Below the pieces are notes generated by a model. The model made no database searches, had not been told where the DNA came from, and saw only the letters and a program-made list of their open reading frames with translations. A DNA stretch of 64,000 nucleotides from Bacilli bacterium (lineage in GTDB: Bacteria > Bacillota_I > Bacilli_A > ML615J-28 > CAG-698). The stretch lies in contig CAKJYW010000008.1 in assembly GCA_918272565.1 (NCBI GenBank), forward strand, positions 1 through 64,000, given 5' to 3'. Made by a program: the position numbers and the translations under genes. This document shows positions 53,277 to 61,112 of this stretch, one piece after another (the first letter of the stretch is position 1; each line of letters begins with the position of its first letter).

Positions 53277-53546
53277 TTTATGCTAGTGTATATTTGTAAA
53301 TATTTGTGATAAAAATAATGATTAAAACAATATATTGGTTGAAACTAAAATATACCCTGTAAATCGGACACAATAAAAAAAAGCATAGCCCTGTAAATCA
53401 ACACGATTACAAGGCCATGCCTTTTTTTTATTATGTACTTGACATAGGGAGTACTTTAATTGTAGTTTGCTTTTTTATTTGGTTGTATAATTCTTTTTTT
53501 TATAGCTTTAATATGATAAAATAAATACATATTAATGAGGTATTAT
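53277..53546 (+). other. Intergenic region with a duplicated 11-mer and a decayed hairpin
   Basis: 270 AT-rich bases, the longest gene-free stretch here. CCCTGTAAATC occurs at 53355-53365 and again at 53389-53399. The second copy is in the 5' arm of a long imperfect hairpin (separate entry). TTGACA at 53439-53444 has no matching -10. A TATAAT at 53486-53491 and TATGAT at 53512-53517 are possible -10 boxes for the next gene. No protein is evident. Confidence 0.5.
53380..53430 (+). terminator. Orphan terminator-like hairpin
   Basis: Bases 53381-53399 pair with 53405-53423 around loop AACAC, with one bulge and about three mismatches, followed by eight T. No gene ends just upstream, since gap already has its own terminator. 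It may be the remnant of a lost gene or mobile element. Confidence 0.5.
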
Positions 53547-55157
53547 ATGGATGAAAGAAGAATACTAAAGAATAAAATATTTTTATATTTAACAGAGTTT
53601 TTTGCTGGAATGAGTGTAATGGCAATTGAGCTTGGAGCACAAAGGTTACTTGCTCCTTATTTTTCTTCAAGCCAAATTGTTTGGACAATCGTAATTGGTT
53701 CGATTATGATTGCGATGGCTTTAGGTAATATTTATGGAGGAAGAAAAGCTGATAAAGATCCTAATCCTGATAAATTATATTTGAGGATTATAATTAGTGG
53801 TGCTTGGATTGCCCTAATTCCATTTTTAGGAAAATACGTGATTGCTGGAATTAGTGCCCTACTCATTTTTGCGGTTCATAAAGGATTTTTGATTGTAGCC
53901 GCAATAGTTTCTTGCTTAGTGCTATTTATTTTTCCTTTGTTTTTACTTGGAACAACTACACCATGCCTAGCAAAATATTGTACAAAGTCATTAGATGAAA
54001 GTGGTAAAACCGTAGGTTATTTGAATGCTTTTAATACAGTAGGTTCTATAATTGGAACATTCACACCAACATTTATCACTATCCCAACAATCGGAACAAA
54101 CTGGACATTCTTGATTTTTGCTATTATCTTATTAGGCCTTGCAATTACTTATTTTATTAGTATTAAGGTATTTAAAGCGAGAATGGTAGTATCAGTAATA
54201 TTGTTAATTATTGGAATAATATTTGGTCATAATTCTCATTTTGCTTTTTGGAATAATGATTTAATCTATGAAGGTGAATCAATTTATAACTATTTACAAG
54301 TCTATGAAGATGGTAATATGACCGCTCTATCAACAAACGTTATGTTTGGAATCCAGTCTTATTACTTTGAAGAAAAAGAACTTCACTATGATCATTATTA
54401 TGACTATGACTTAGCTGCCCTGTTAATGGCTAATTACAATAAAAAAGATAATTTTAAGGTGCTAATCTTGGGCATGGGAAGTGGAACTTATGCCAAGCAA
54501 ATTGAAAGGTATTTTAGTAATGTTGAAATAACTGGTGTAGAAATCGATGAGAAGATCACGATGCTTGCTAAAAAGTACTTTAATCAAAGTGAGGATATAA
54601 CTGTCTATACATATGATGGTAGAGCATTCTTAAATGCCACAAATGAAAAATATGATGTCATTATGGTTGATGCTTATCAAGATATTACTATTCCATTTCA
54701 AATGTCATCTGTTGAGTTCTTTACTTTAGTTAAAGAACATTTAACTGATGACGGAGTAATGGTAACTAATCTAAATATGAGATCAGATGAAGATAAAAAC
54801 ATCAACTATTATTTGTGTGATACTATAAGCAGCGTCTTTAGTAATAACTATTATGTTAATGTTCGCTCTTCAACAAACCGAGAACTCTTTTCAACAAACT
54901 CCTCATCTCCACTTGATGTTTTAAGTGAAAGTATCGAAGAATTAGATGATAGAGAGCTAGCTAGTTTTATAGATAAATATGTTAATAAGACATTGATTAA
55001 ATACGTTAATGGAGACTTACTTTTAACTGATGATAAGGCTCCAGTAGAACTTTTAGGTATTAATGTTATTGATACACTAATAAATGAAAGTGCTAGCTAT
55101 TATAGAAGGATATTTAAAGAAAAAGGACTAAAAGGTTTATTTGAAGTTTTAAATTAA
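53547..55157 (+). CDS. Membrane-bound spermidine synthase-like protein
   Basis: A 536-residue fusion. Residues 1-230 are membrane helices (EFFAGMSVMAIELGAQRLLAPYF, IGSIMIAMALGNIYGGRKAD, LLGTTTPCLAKYC). Residues 245-510 form a spermidine-synthase-like Rossmann domain with LILGMGSGTYAKQIERYF (SAM-type glycine loop), ITGVEIDEKITMLAKKYF, YTYDGRAFL and MVDAYQDITIPFQMSS. Such fused proteins are common in bacteria, but aminopropyl transfer is proven for few. A link to polyamines made via the arc-operon decarboxylase is possible. ATG 53535 contains the GAGG ribosome site, so ATG 53547 is chosen. Confidence 0.82.
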   Translation: MDERRILKNKIFLYLTEFFAGMSVMAIELGAQRLLAPYFSSSQIVWTIVIGSIMIAMALGNIYGGRKADKDPNPDKLYLRIIISGAWIALIPFLGKYVIAGISALLIFAVHKGFLIVAAIVSCLVLFIFPLFLLGTTTPCLAKYCTKSLDESGKTVGYLNAFNTVGSIIGTFTPTFITIPTIGTNWTFLIFAIILLGLAITYFISIKVFKARMVVSVILLIIGIIFGHNSHFAFWNNDLIYEGESIYNYLQVYEDGNMTALSTNVMFGIQSYYFEEKELHYDHYYDYDLAALLMANYNKKDNFKVLILGMGSGTYAKQIERYFSNVEITGVEIDEKITMLAKKYFNQSEDITVYTYDGRAFLNATNEKYDVIMVDAYQDITIPFQMSSVEFFTLVKEHLTDDGVMVTNLNMRSDEDKNINYYLCDTISSVFSNNYYVNVRSSTNRELFSTNSSSPLDVLSESIEELDDRELASFIDKYVNKTLIKYVNGDLLLTDDKAPVELLGINVIDTLINESASYYRRIFKEKGLKGLFEVLN

Positions 55158-55171
55158 TGAGGTGATTCATT

Positions 55172-56527
55172 ATGAATGAAACAATAAAAGTAGGAAATAT
55201 TTATTTAGCAGAGTGCGCTGATATTAACCATGAAGGGCTAGGAGTTTTTAGAATTAATGACTTTGTGGTGTTTGCTCCTAATGCTATAAAAGGTGAAAAA
55301 GTGAAGTTAGAAATAACTAAAGTGAACTCTAACTTTGCTTTAGGTAATATCAAAGAATTCATCACTAAATCAAGTTGTAGGGTAAAACCTATTTGTAAGT
55401 ATTTTTATGAATGTGGCGGATGTGATTTAATGCATATGGATTACGCTACTCAGCTAGAGTTTAAAAAGAATATGGTTTTATCAACTTTAAAAAAGATTGC
55501 GAAATTAGATGAAGTCAACTTCTTAGGAATAGTAGGCGCTAAGAACCAATATTATTACCGTAATAAAGTTCAGATTCCATTTTCTTTTAAGAATGGTAAA
55601 AACATATGTGGTTTTTATAAGAAGAAGAGCCACGATATTATTCCTCTTGATGAATGTTTCATTGAACCTACCTTATCTACTGATATTGCTAAATTTATAA
55701 AGAATCTATTAAATGAATATAAGATTAATGCTTATAATGAAGCAAACGATAAAGGAACTATTAGGCATGTACTTATTAGAAATACTTTTGATAATAAATA
55801 CATGGTTATATTAGTATCTAAAACAAAAGAGATTGATTGTCTAGATTTAATAGTTGAGAAGATTAAAAATAGATACAAAGAAGTAGAAAGTATCATTTTA
55901 AATATCCAAGATAAAAAGACTAATGTCATATTAGGAGATAGTAGTATTACCTTATTTGGTAAAGATGAGATTGTTGATGAGATATTAGGTAATAAATTTA
56001 AGCTATCACACAAATCATTCTTACAAATTAATCATGAGCAAACTATCGAGCTATATAAAATTGTTAAAGAATTTGCGGATGTTGGTAGAAATGATATAGT
56101 ACTAGATGCTTACTGTGGAGTTGGAACAATTGGAGAGACTCTAGCTAGGGATGCTAAGGAAGTATATGGGATAGAGATAGTAGAAGATGCTATTATTAAC
56201 GCTAGGGAAAACGCGAAGTTAAATAAGCTTGATAACTGTAAGTACTTTGTTGGAAAAAGTGAAGATATAATTAAAGAGCTAGATGTAGATTTTGATGTTG
56301 CGTTAGTTGATCCTCCTAGAAAAGGGTGTGAAAGAACATTCTTAGAAGCGATTGTAGAAAAAGGGGTAAAAAGAATAGTCTATGTCTCTTGTGATGTAGC
56401 CACATTATCTAGAGATTTATTATATTTGAAAGATTATTATAATGTTGAAAAGGTTAAGTGTTGCGACCTCTTCCCTAATTCAATTCATTGCGAGGTTGTG
56501 ACGAAACTCGTACGTAAAGAGAGTTAA
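55172..56527 (+). CDS. 23S rRNA (uracil-5-)-methyltransferase, RlmD/RlmCD-like
   Basis: A 451-residue SAM-dependent enzyme. An N-terminal TRAM domain (GNIYLAECADINHEGLGVFRINDFVVF) is followed by the iron-sulfur cysteines CKYFYECGGCDLMHMD. The C-terminal methyltransferase has LDAYCGVGTIGETLA, VALVDPPRKGCERTFLE and the nucleophile Cys in IVYVSCDVATLSRDL. It forms m5U at 23S rRNA positions (747/1939 in Bacillus-type RlmCD); the exact site is unknown. It follows the spermidine-synthase-like gene by 14 bp with Shine-Dalgarno GAGGTG, and ends at a terminator. Confidence 0.92.
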   Translation: MNETIKVGNIYLAECADINHEGLGVFRINDFVVFAPNAIKGEKVKLEITKVNSNFALGNIKEFITKSSCRVKPICKYFYECGGCDLMHMDYATQLEFKKNMVLSTLKKIAKLDEVNFLGIVGAKNQYYYRNKVQIPFSFKNGKNICGFYKKKSHDIIPLDECFIEPTLSTDIAKFIKNLLNEYKINAYNEANDKGTIRHVLIRNTFDNKYMVILVSKTKEIDCLDLIVEKIKNRYKEVESIILNIQDKKTNVILGDSSITLFGKDEIVDEILGNKFKLSHKSFLQINHEQTIELYKIVKEFADVGRNDIVLDAYCGVGTIGETLARDAKEVYGIEIVEDAIINARENAKLNKLDNCKYFVGKSEDIIKELDVDFDVALVDPPRKGCERTFLEAIVEKGVKRIVYVSCDVATLSRDLLYLKDYYNVEKVKCCDLFPNSIHCEVVTKLVRKES

Positions 56528-56539
56528 TTTGTTTTGATT

Positions 56540-56580
56540 AGTCATAAGATTTAATTTAATTCTTATGACTTTTAATTTAT
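56540..56580 (+). terminator. Terminator after the rRNA methyltransferase gene
   Basis: A 10-bp stem AGTCATAAGA / TCTTATGACT, followed by TTTAATTTAT. Confidence 0.82.
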
Positions 56581-56583
56581 CAC

Positions 56584-56612
56584 TTGACAAAAGGTCGGTT
56601 TACCGATATACT
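56584..56612 (+). promoter_or_regulatory. Consensus promoter of the HTH cassette
   Basis: TTGACA (56584-56589), 17 bp, TATACT (56607-56612). The spacer holds a palindromic operator. Confidence 0.88.
56595..56606. promoter_or_regulatory. Palindromic operator in the promoter spacer
   Basis: TCGGT and ACCGA arms separated by TT, ending exactly where the -10 begins. This GC-containing palindrome stands out in AT-rich DNA and is placed for autorepression by the HTH protein it precedes. Confidence 0.68.
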
Positions 56613-56634
56613 ATTATTGAAAGTAGGTGTTATT

Positions 56635-57030
56635 ATGACATTTGGGGATCTGCTATTGAAAAACAATACAACCGTATATAAATTATCAAAAGAATCAGGA
56701 GTTCCTAAAACAACTGTTTTTGATATTGCCTCTGGAAAATCTAATATAATGGATTGTAGTGGGAGAAATTTATTAAGATTGTCAAAGGTTTTAAATATGA
56801 CAATTGAAGATCTATTAGATTTAGACCAAGAACTATATAACCCTATCTACGAAAAAAACATTCCTGAGTTTTTAAAAAATACAATTGAAAATATAAAAAA
56901 GGCTAAAAAGAAAAGAAGTAGTTTACTTGATTGTTACTTAGATGAAGCAAACAGTAGCATTAATGTTTGTGAAGTCGAAAATATGATTTCTAAAGAACAA
57001 GCTAGCTATTTAAGAAAGAAATATTTATAG
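56635..57030 (+). CDS. XRE-like HTH regulator, probable antitoxin/autorepressor
   Basis: A 131-residue protein. Residues 1-65 form a helix-turn-helix: LLLKNNTTVYKLSKESGVPKT, then VFDIASGKSNIMDCSGRNLLRLSKVL and NMTIEDLLDLD. The C-terminal half is a separate charged helical region (LKNTIENIKKAKKKRSSLLD, ISKEQASYLRKKYL). Homologues with this layout often sit beside small partner genes in toxin-antitoxin-like loci; that knowledge is general and the pairing here is inferred. The long frame starts at TTG 56584, but that codon is the -35 itself, so ATG 56635 is correct. Shine-Dalgarno GTAGGTG precedes it. Confidence 0.75.
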   Translation: MTFGDLLLKNNTTVYKLSKESGVPKTTVFDIASGKSNIMDCSGRNLLRLSKVLNMTIEDLLDLDQELYNPIYEKNIPEFLKNTIENIKKAKKKRSSLLDCYLDEANSSINVCEVENMISKEQASYLRKKYL

Positions 57031-57038
57031 GAGGTGAA

Positions 57039-57254
57039 ATGATGGAACACGTTCTTTCTAAAACAATCCTCATTTCTCAAACTATAGAGTTGATAGCAAA
57101 GAAATATAAGCTGAGCCTTGAAGAAGCAAGAAATAGATTCTATGAATCTGATGTTGTAAGAATGTTAGATGATGATGAAACTGGTCTTTATGGTGAATCA
57201 GCACTATATTTACTATCTTTGTATGAAAAACATTTAAGTGACAATTCTTATTGA
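57039..57254 (+). CDS. Small helical protein, partner of the HTH regulator (DUF3791-like)
   Basis: A 71-residue acidic, probably all-helical protein. SQTIELIAKKYKLSLEEARNR and VVRMLDDDETGLYGESALYL are its recognisable parts. The LDDDETGLYGESALY turn recalls a family of small conserved proteins of unknown function (DUF3791-like) encoded beside XRE genes. It starts 8 bp after the HTH gene behind a strong GGAGGTG, so the two are co-translated. It could be the toxin, a co-antitoxin or a second regulator. A second ATG at 57042 is equally possible as start. Confidence 0.65.
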   Translation: MMEHVLSKTILISQTIELIAKKYKLSLEEARNRFYESDVVRMLDDDETGLYGESALYLLSLYEKHLSDNSY

Positions 57255-57281
57255 TAACAGATTTTTGAGGGAATTAATAAT

Positions 57282-57764
57282 ATGATACATTTAGAAAAAC
57301 TCACCTATGAAAACTTTGATGATGTTTTTGATCTTGAAATAAAAAAAGAACAATATCCGTTTGTAGCTGATAACTGTTATAGTGTCGCGGAAGCTTATGT
57401 GACACTAATTAATGGCGGAAAAGTCTTTCCGTTTGCTGTTTATAACGATGATACGCTAGTCGGCTTTATTCAACTTGCTTATGGGGAGACTGCTGATTAG
57501 GATGGTGTTAGTGTTGAAAAAGATAATTATCAAGTTTGGCGTTTTATGATTGATAAAAGATATCAAGGCAAAGGTTATGGAAAAGAGGCTTTAAGACTTG
57601 CACTTGATTTTATTAAGACTTGGCCTTGTGGGAAAGCGGATTTGTGCTGGATTTCTTATGAAAGAGATAATATAATTGCTAAAAATCTTTACGCATCTTT
57701 TGGTTTTAAAGAAACTGGCGAAATGTGTGACGATGAAATCGTTGCTGTGTTGAAATTTGAATAA
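57282..57764 (+). pseudogene. GNAT acetyltransferase interrupted by an in-frame TAG
   Basis: One reading frame of 160 sense codons is broken by TAG at 57498-57500. The first part (72 residues) gives IHLEKLTYENFDDVFDLEI, DDTLVGFIQLAYGE. After the stop the same frame continues DGVSVEKDNYQVWRFMIDKRYQGKGYGKEALRLAL (acetyl-CoA site) and NLYASFGFKETGEM, so together they make a normal GNAT domain. No frameshift is needed. A single base change (GAG, AAG or CAG to TAG) explains it: recent mutation, sequencing error or read-through. The downstream half has its own ATG 57546 but lacks the full fold. Confidence 0.85.
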
Positions 57765-57780
57765 AATAAAAACATTAGGA

Positions 57781-57829
57781 AAAAAGATAATGCTAGTATG
57801 GTTACTAAAAAGAGCATTTATCTTTTTTT
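57781..57829 (+). terminator. Terminator before the GGDEF gene
   Basis: AAAAAGATAATGCT pairs with AGCATTTATCTTTTT (one bulged T), followed by a T-run. It lies inside the upstream part of the longest GGDEF reading frame, further evidence for the later start. Confidence 0.8.
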
Positions 57830-57851
57830 ACTTTTGTTTTATAAGGTTTTA

Positions 57852-57860
57852 TGGTATAAT
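57852..57860 (+). promoter_or_regulatory. Extended -10 promoter (RTGGTATAAT), apparently leaderless
   Basis: TGGTATAAT ends 7 bases before ATG 57868. Transcription would begin at or next to the start codon. Confidence 0.72.
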
Positions 57861-57867
57861 CATAATT

Positions 57868-58938
57868 ATGATAGAAGCTATTAAAGAATATATTTTTCAA
57901 AACTGGATTTTAATGTTAGTACTGGGAGCGTTTATTGTTGTTCTTTCAATTACGTCTTTTTCAAGTAAGAAAGCAACAATGCGTTACATGTCACTACTAA
58001 TATTGATTTTCCTTTTATCGATTGTTGTTTTTGCAGAGTTTTATCTGCCATCTGTTTCCGAGAATAAGACAATAAGGCTAATACTTATGGCCATAAGATA
58101 TAGCGCAACACCATTTGTTTTAGCGCTTGTCATGATGGTTTTAGTAAGGCGTCTAAGGTATTTTACCCTTATTCCTGCTGCTGTTTTGCTAGTTATTGAC
58201 ATTGTTTCCATATTTAACGGAATCGTATTTAGTATTAATGAATCTAATGAATTAGTTAGAGGGCCACTTGGATATCTTCCATTTATTATGTGTGGATTAT
58301 ATATGGTCTTTCTAATCTACATTTTGATTAAGAGAAGTAATAAACGTTTGATTGAAATCGTTCCTATCGCTTTTTTATCTATCTCATTAGCATCAGGAGT
58401 TATCTTTCCTTTTATTTTTGGAAACAAGTTCGCTCAAATCTTTTGTACAATCATTGTAGTGTCTTTATTCATCTATTATGTATTTGATATATTACTATTA
58501 GTAAAGAAGGATTCTTTAACAGGACTACTAAATAGACAAGCATATTATGTTGAAACAAGAAGAGATTATAAAGACATCACCGCAATCGTCTCTTTAGACA
58601 TGAACGGACTAAAGAAAATCAATGATACTTATGGTCATCTTGCGGGGGATGAAGCTTTAATTGCTTTAGCTGTTTGCTTTTCAAAAGCATCTAGAGCAAG
58701 GGAATCAGTTTACCGTATGGGTGGAGATGAATTCGTTATCGTTTGTAGGAAGACATCAAAAGAAGATGTTCAAGCTTTAGTTGAAAGAATTGAGAAAAAT
58801 GTAAAAGAAACTAAATACACTTGTTCGATTGGTTATAGTTACCATGAGCCAGGTTCAATTAAATTAGAAGATTTCTTAAAAGAATCTGATGAAATAATGT
58901 ATGCTAATAAAGCCGATTATTATAATAAGAAGAATTAA
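57868..58938 (+). CDS. Membrane diguanylate cyclase (GGDEF)
   Basis: A 356-residue protein. Residues 1-220 hold about seven transmembrane helices, a sensor of the 7TM type. The GGDEF domain follows: DSLTGLLNRQAYYVE, LDMNGLKKINDTYGHLAGDEAL, and RMGGDEFVIVC with GGDEF at 285-289, all catalytic residues intact. It makes c-di-GMP from two GTP. No RxxD inhibitory site precedes GGDEF (RESV instead). The frame opens earlier at 57757, but a terminator and promoter lie there. ATG 57868 has no Shine-Dalgarno and fits a leaderless transcript. The following gene is an EAL phosphodiesterase. Confidence 0.88.
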   Translation: MIEAIKEYIFQNWILMLVLGAFIVVLSITSFSSKKATMRYMSLLILIFLLSIVVFAEFYLPSVSENKTIRLILMAIRYSATPFVLALVMMVLVRRLRYFTLIPAAVLLVIDIVSIFNGIVFSINESNELVRGPLGYLPFIMCGLYMVFLIYILIKRSNKRLIEIVPIAFLSISLASGVIFPFIFGNKFAQIFCTIIVVSLFIYYVFDILLLVKKDSLTGLLNRQAYYVETRRDYKDITAIVSLDMNGLKKINDTYGHLAGDEALIALAVCFSKASRARESVYRMGGDEFVIVCRKTSKEDVQALVERIEKNVKETKYTCSIGYSYHEPGSIKLEDFLKESDEIMYANKADYYNKKN

Positions 58939-58975
58939 TTATCAAGGTGAAGCAATACTAAAAAAGTTTTAAAAG

Positions 58976-59000
58976 AAACCACCTAAGGGTGGTTTTAAAT
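58976..59000 (+). terminator. Weak terminator after the GGDEF gene
   Basis: An 8-bp stem AAACCACC / GGTGGTTT with a 4-base loop, tail TTAAAT. Confidence 0.6.
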
Positions 59001-59029
59001 ATTTAATAAATAATTAGTAAGGTATGACT

Positions 59030-60715
59030 ATGAGAAATAATAATATTATCAATAAATTAAAAAGATATGTGTTGATTGTTGAAGATGAGATAATCAATCA
59101 AGAAATATTAAAAGAAATATTATCTAAAGACTATGAAATCTTAACTGCTGGTAATGGAATTGAAGCTCTACACGTTATTGAAACAAGCATCGCTCCTATT
59201 TCTTTGATTTTGTTAGACTTAAATATGCCATTAATGGATGGGTTTACTCTTTTAAAAGAACTAAAGAAAGATGAAAAGAATAAAAACATTCCAGTTATCG
59301 TTCTAACAAGTGATAAGGGTAGTGAACTGGAAGCGTTAAACTTAGGAGCTGCTGATTTTATTACTAAGCCTTATGATTTAAAAGAGATAATCATTGCGAG
59401 AGTTAATAAGTCAATTGAGCTTTCTGAAAAGAGAATTATTGTTAACGCTGAAGAAAGAGACGGACTAACTGATGTTTATAATAAGCACATATTTACTGAA
59501 TACGTTAGTCGCATTGATAATTATCGCCCTGATGCCATTATGGATATGGTTGTCTTTAACATAACAAGATTCCATCTTTATAATGAGCTTTATGGCAAAG
59601 AGGCAGGGGATAATGTCTTAGTTTATGTTGCTAATATCTTAAAAGACTTAGCAAGAGAAAACGATGGAATTGTTGCTAGAATTCAAGGAGACTATTTTGC
59701 TTTATATATCAACCATCAAGATGATTATGATGCTTTACTAAATAATATTTATGCTATATTGAAAGATAAATATAATGTTTCTAATGTTACATTTAGACTA
59801 GGAATTTATAGAGCTGAATCAACTAAAGACAGTGTTGACCTAAGATTAGAAAGAGCTAAAAAAGTTTGTGATGAGATTAGAAAATCAAATAATAAGTTCT
59901 TTAATATCTATAGTGAAGAAGACCAAAAGACTCAACTATTTAAAGAAAGACTAAATCACGACTTTAATAAAGCGATTATTAATAAAGAATTTAAAGTTTT
60001 TTATCAACCTAAAGTTAACATTGTTGGGGATAAATATGTTTTATCATCAACTGAAGCCTTAGTTAGATGGATTCATCCTGAGCTTGGCTTCATTTCTCCT
60101 GGAATGTTTATTCCTCTATTTGAAGAGAATGGAAACATTAGGATTTTAGATAGGTATGTTTGGAGGGAAGCCGCAAACCAAATTAGAGAGTGGAAAGAGA
60201 AATTCAACGTTACTCTTCCAGTTTCTGTCAATGTTTCTAGAGTTGATATGTTTGATGCAGACATTGTAAATACTATTAATAATATTGTTTTAGAAAGCGG
60301 AATTAGTCCAAGTGATATCTATTTAGAGATAACAGAATCAGCTTATAACAATGAAACAGATCAAATAATTGGTATTATTAATGGCTTAAGAGAAAAGGGC
60401 TTTAGAATCGAAATCGATGACTTTGGTAGTGGATATTCTTCACTTAATACCCTAGCAACTCTTTCATTTGATGTTTTGAAACTCGATATGAAGTTTGTTA
60501 AAGACATGTTTAAGAATGAAAAGACATTGAAGATGGTCGGGATTGTATCTGATATTGCTAAATATTTGAATGTTATAATAGTAGCTGAAGGTGTTGAAAC
60601 AGTTGAACAATTAAACAAATTAAAAGAAATGAAATATGATATTGTTCAAGGATACTATTTTTCTAAACCAGTTAATAGCGTAGAATTTGAACAGTTCTTT
60701 AAAAAGGAGTTTTAG
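59030..60715 (+). CDS. Response regulator with degenerate GGDEF and intact EAL domains
   Basis: A 561-residue cytoplasmic protein. The receiver domain (about 8-130) has IVEDEIINQE, phosphoacceptor D63 in LLDLNMP, VLTSD and the TKPYD lysine. The GGDEF domain (about 145-290) is degenerate: the motif reads QGDYF, so it probably only binds GTP. The EAL domain (about 305-560) keeps TEALVRW, NVSRVD, LEITESAY, EIDDFGSG, LKLDMKF, EGVETVEQ and QGYYFSKP, so c-di-GMP hydrolysis is expected. Phosphorylation should switch it, and an HPt gene follows directly. ATG 59024 overlaps AAGGT, so ATG 59030 is preferred. Confidence 0.92.
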   Translation: MRNNNIINKLKRYVLIVEDEIINQEILKEILSKDYEILTAGNGIEALHVIETSIAPISLILLDLNMPLMDGFTLLKELKKDEKNKNIPVIVLTSDKGSELEALNLGAADFITKPYDLKEIIIARVNKSIELSEKRIIVNAEERDGLTDVYNKHIFTEYVSRIDNYRPDAIMDMVVFNITRFHLYNELYGKEAGDNVLVYVANILKDLARENDGIVARIQGDYFALYINHQDDYDALLNNIYAILKDKYNVSNVTFRLGIYRAESTKDSVDLRLERAKKVCDEIRKSNNKFFNIYSEEDQKTQLFKERLNHDFNKAIINKEFKVFYQPKVNIVGDKYVLSSTEALVRWIHPELGFISPGMFIPLFEENGNIRILDRYVWREAANQIREWKEKFNVTLPVSVNVSRVDMFDADIVNTINNIVLESGISPSDIYLEITESAYNNETDQIIGIINGLREKGFRIEIDDFGSGYSSLNTLATLSFDVLKLDMKFVKDMFKNEKTLKMVGIVSDIAKYLNVIIVAEGVETVEQLNKLKEMKYDIVQGYYFSKPVNSVEFEQFFKKEF

Positions 60716-60716
60716 G

Positions 60717-61058
60717 ATGTTATCAATTGATAAATTAAAAGAATTTGGTGCTGATACTAGTAAAGGCCTTGGTAGATGTGTTAATAATGAAGCACTGTAC
60801 TTGCGCCTTGTGGCGATGGTTCCTAAGAATGATAGCTTTGCTAAACTAAATCAAGCAATTAATGCTAACAATTTAGAAGAAGCATTTAGTGCTTCCCATT
60901 CTTTAAAAGGAATTCTTTCAAATCTAGAATTAACTCCTTTACTTGAACCTGTTTTAGAAATAACTGAACGACTTCGTAATAAAGAAAATTGTGATTATTC
61001 TATTTATTTAGATGAAATTAATAAAAAAAGACAAGAACTAGAAAAAATGTGTGAATAA
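60717..61058 (+). CDS. HPt phosphotransfer protein
   Basis: A 113-residue four-helix-bundle histidine phosphotransfer protein. The phosphorylated His is H61 in AFSASHSLKGILSNLEL, matching the family HxLKG pattern. It starts one base after the stop of the response-regulator gene, with AAGGAG 8 bases upstream in the last codons of that gene. The longer frame from 60687 is rejected because it overlaps that coding region. It likely passes phosphate to or from the neighbouring receiver. No histidine kinase is present in the window. Confidence 0.9.
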   Translation: MLSIDKLKEFGADTSKGLGRCVNNEALYLRLVAMVPKNDSFAKLNQAINANNLEEAFSASHSLKGILSNLELTPLLEPVLEITERLRNKENCDYSIYLDEINKKRQELEKMCE

Positions 61059-61064
61059 TATTTA

Positions 61065-61096
61065 ATAGTCGTAAATTAGTTTTACGACTATTTGTT
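61065..61096 (+). terminator. Terminator after the HPt gene
   Basis: An 11-bp stem ATAGTCGTAAA / TTTACGACTAT, followed by TTGTTT. Confidence 0.88.
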
Positions 61097-61112
61097 TATA
61101 TTGAGGTGAAAT

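Noticed and set aside
53355-53430. Intact insertion sequence
   Set aside because: No transposase frame, no paired terminal repeats and no target-site duplication. Kept only as a possible relic.
56584-56634. Upstream extension of the HTH regulator from TTG 56584
   Set aside because: The TTG is the first part of the -35 TTGACA, and the -10 and operator lie in the same extension. ATG 56635 follows a Shine-Dalgarno.
57757-57867. N-terminal extension of the GGDEF protein
   Set aside because: It spans a terminator hairpin and the TGGTATAAT promoter.
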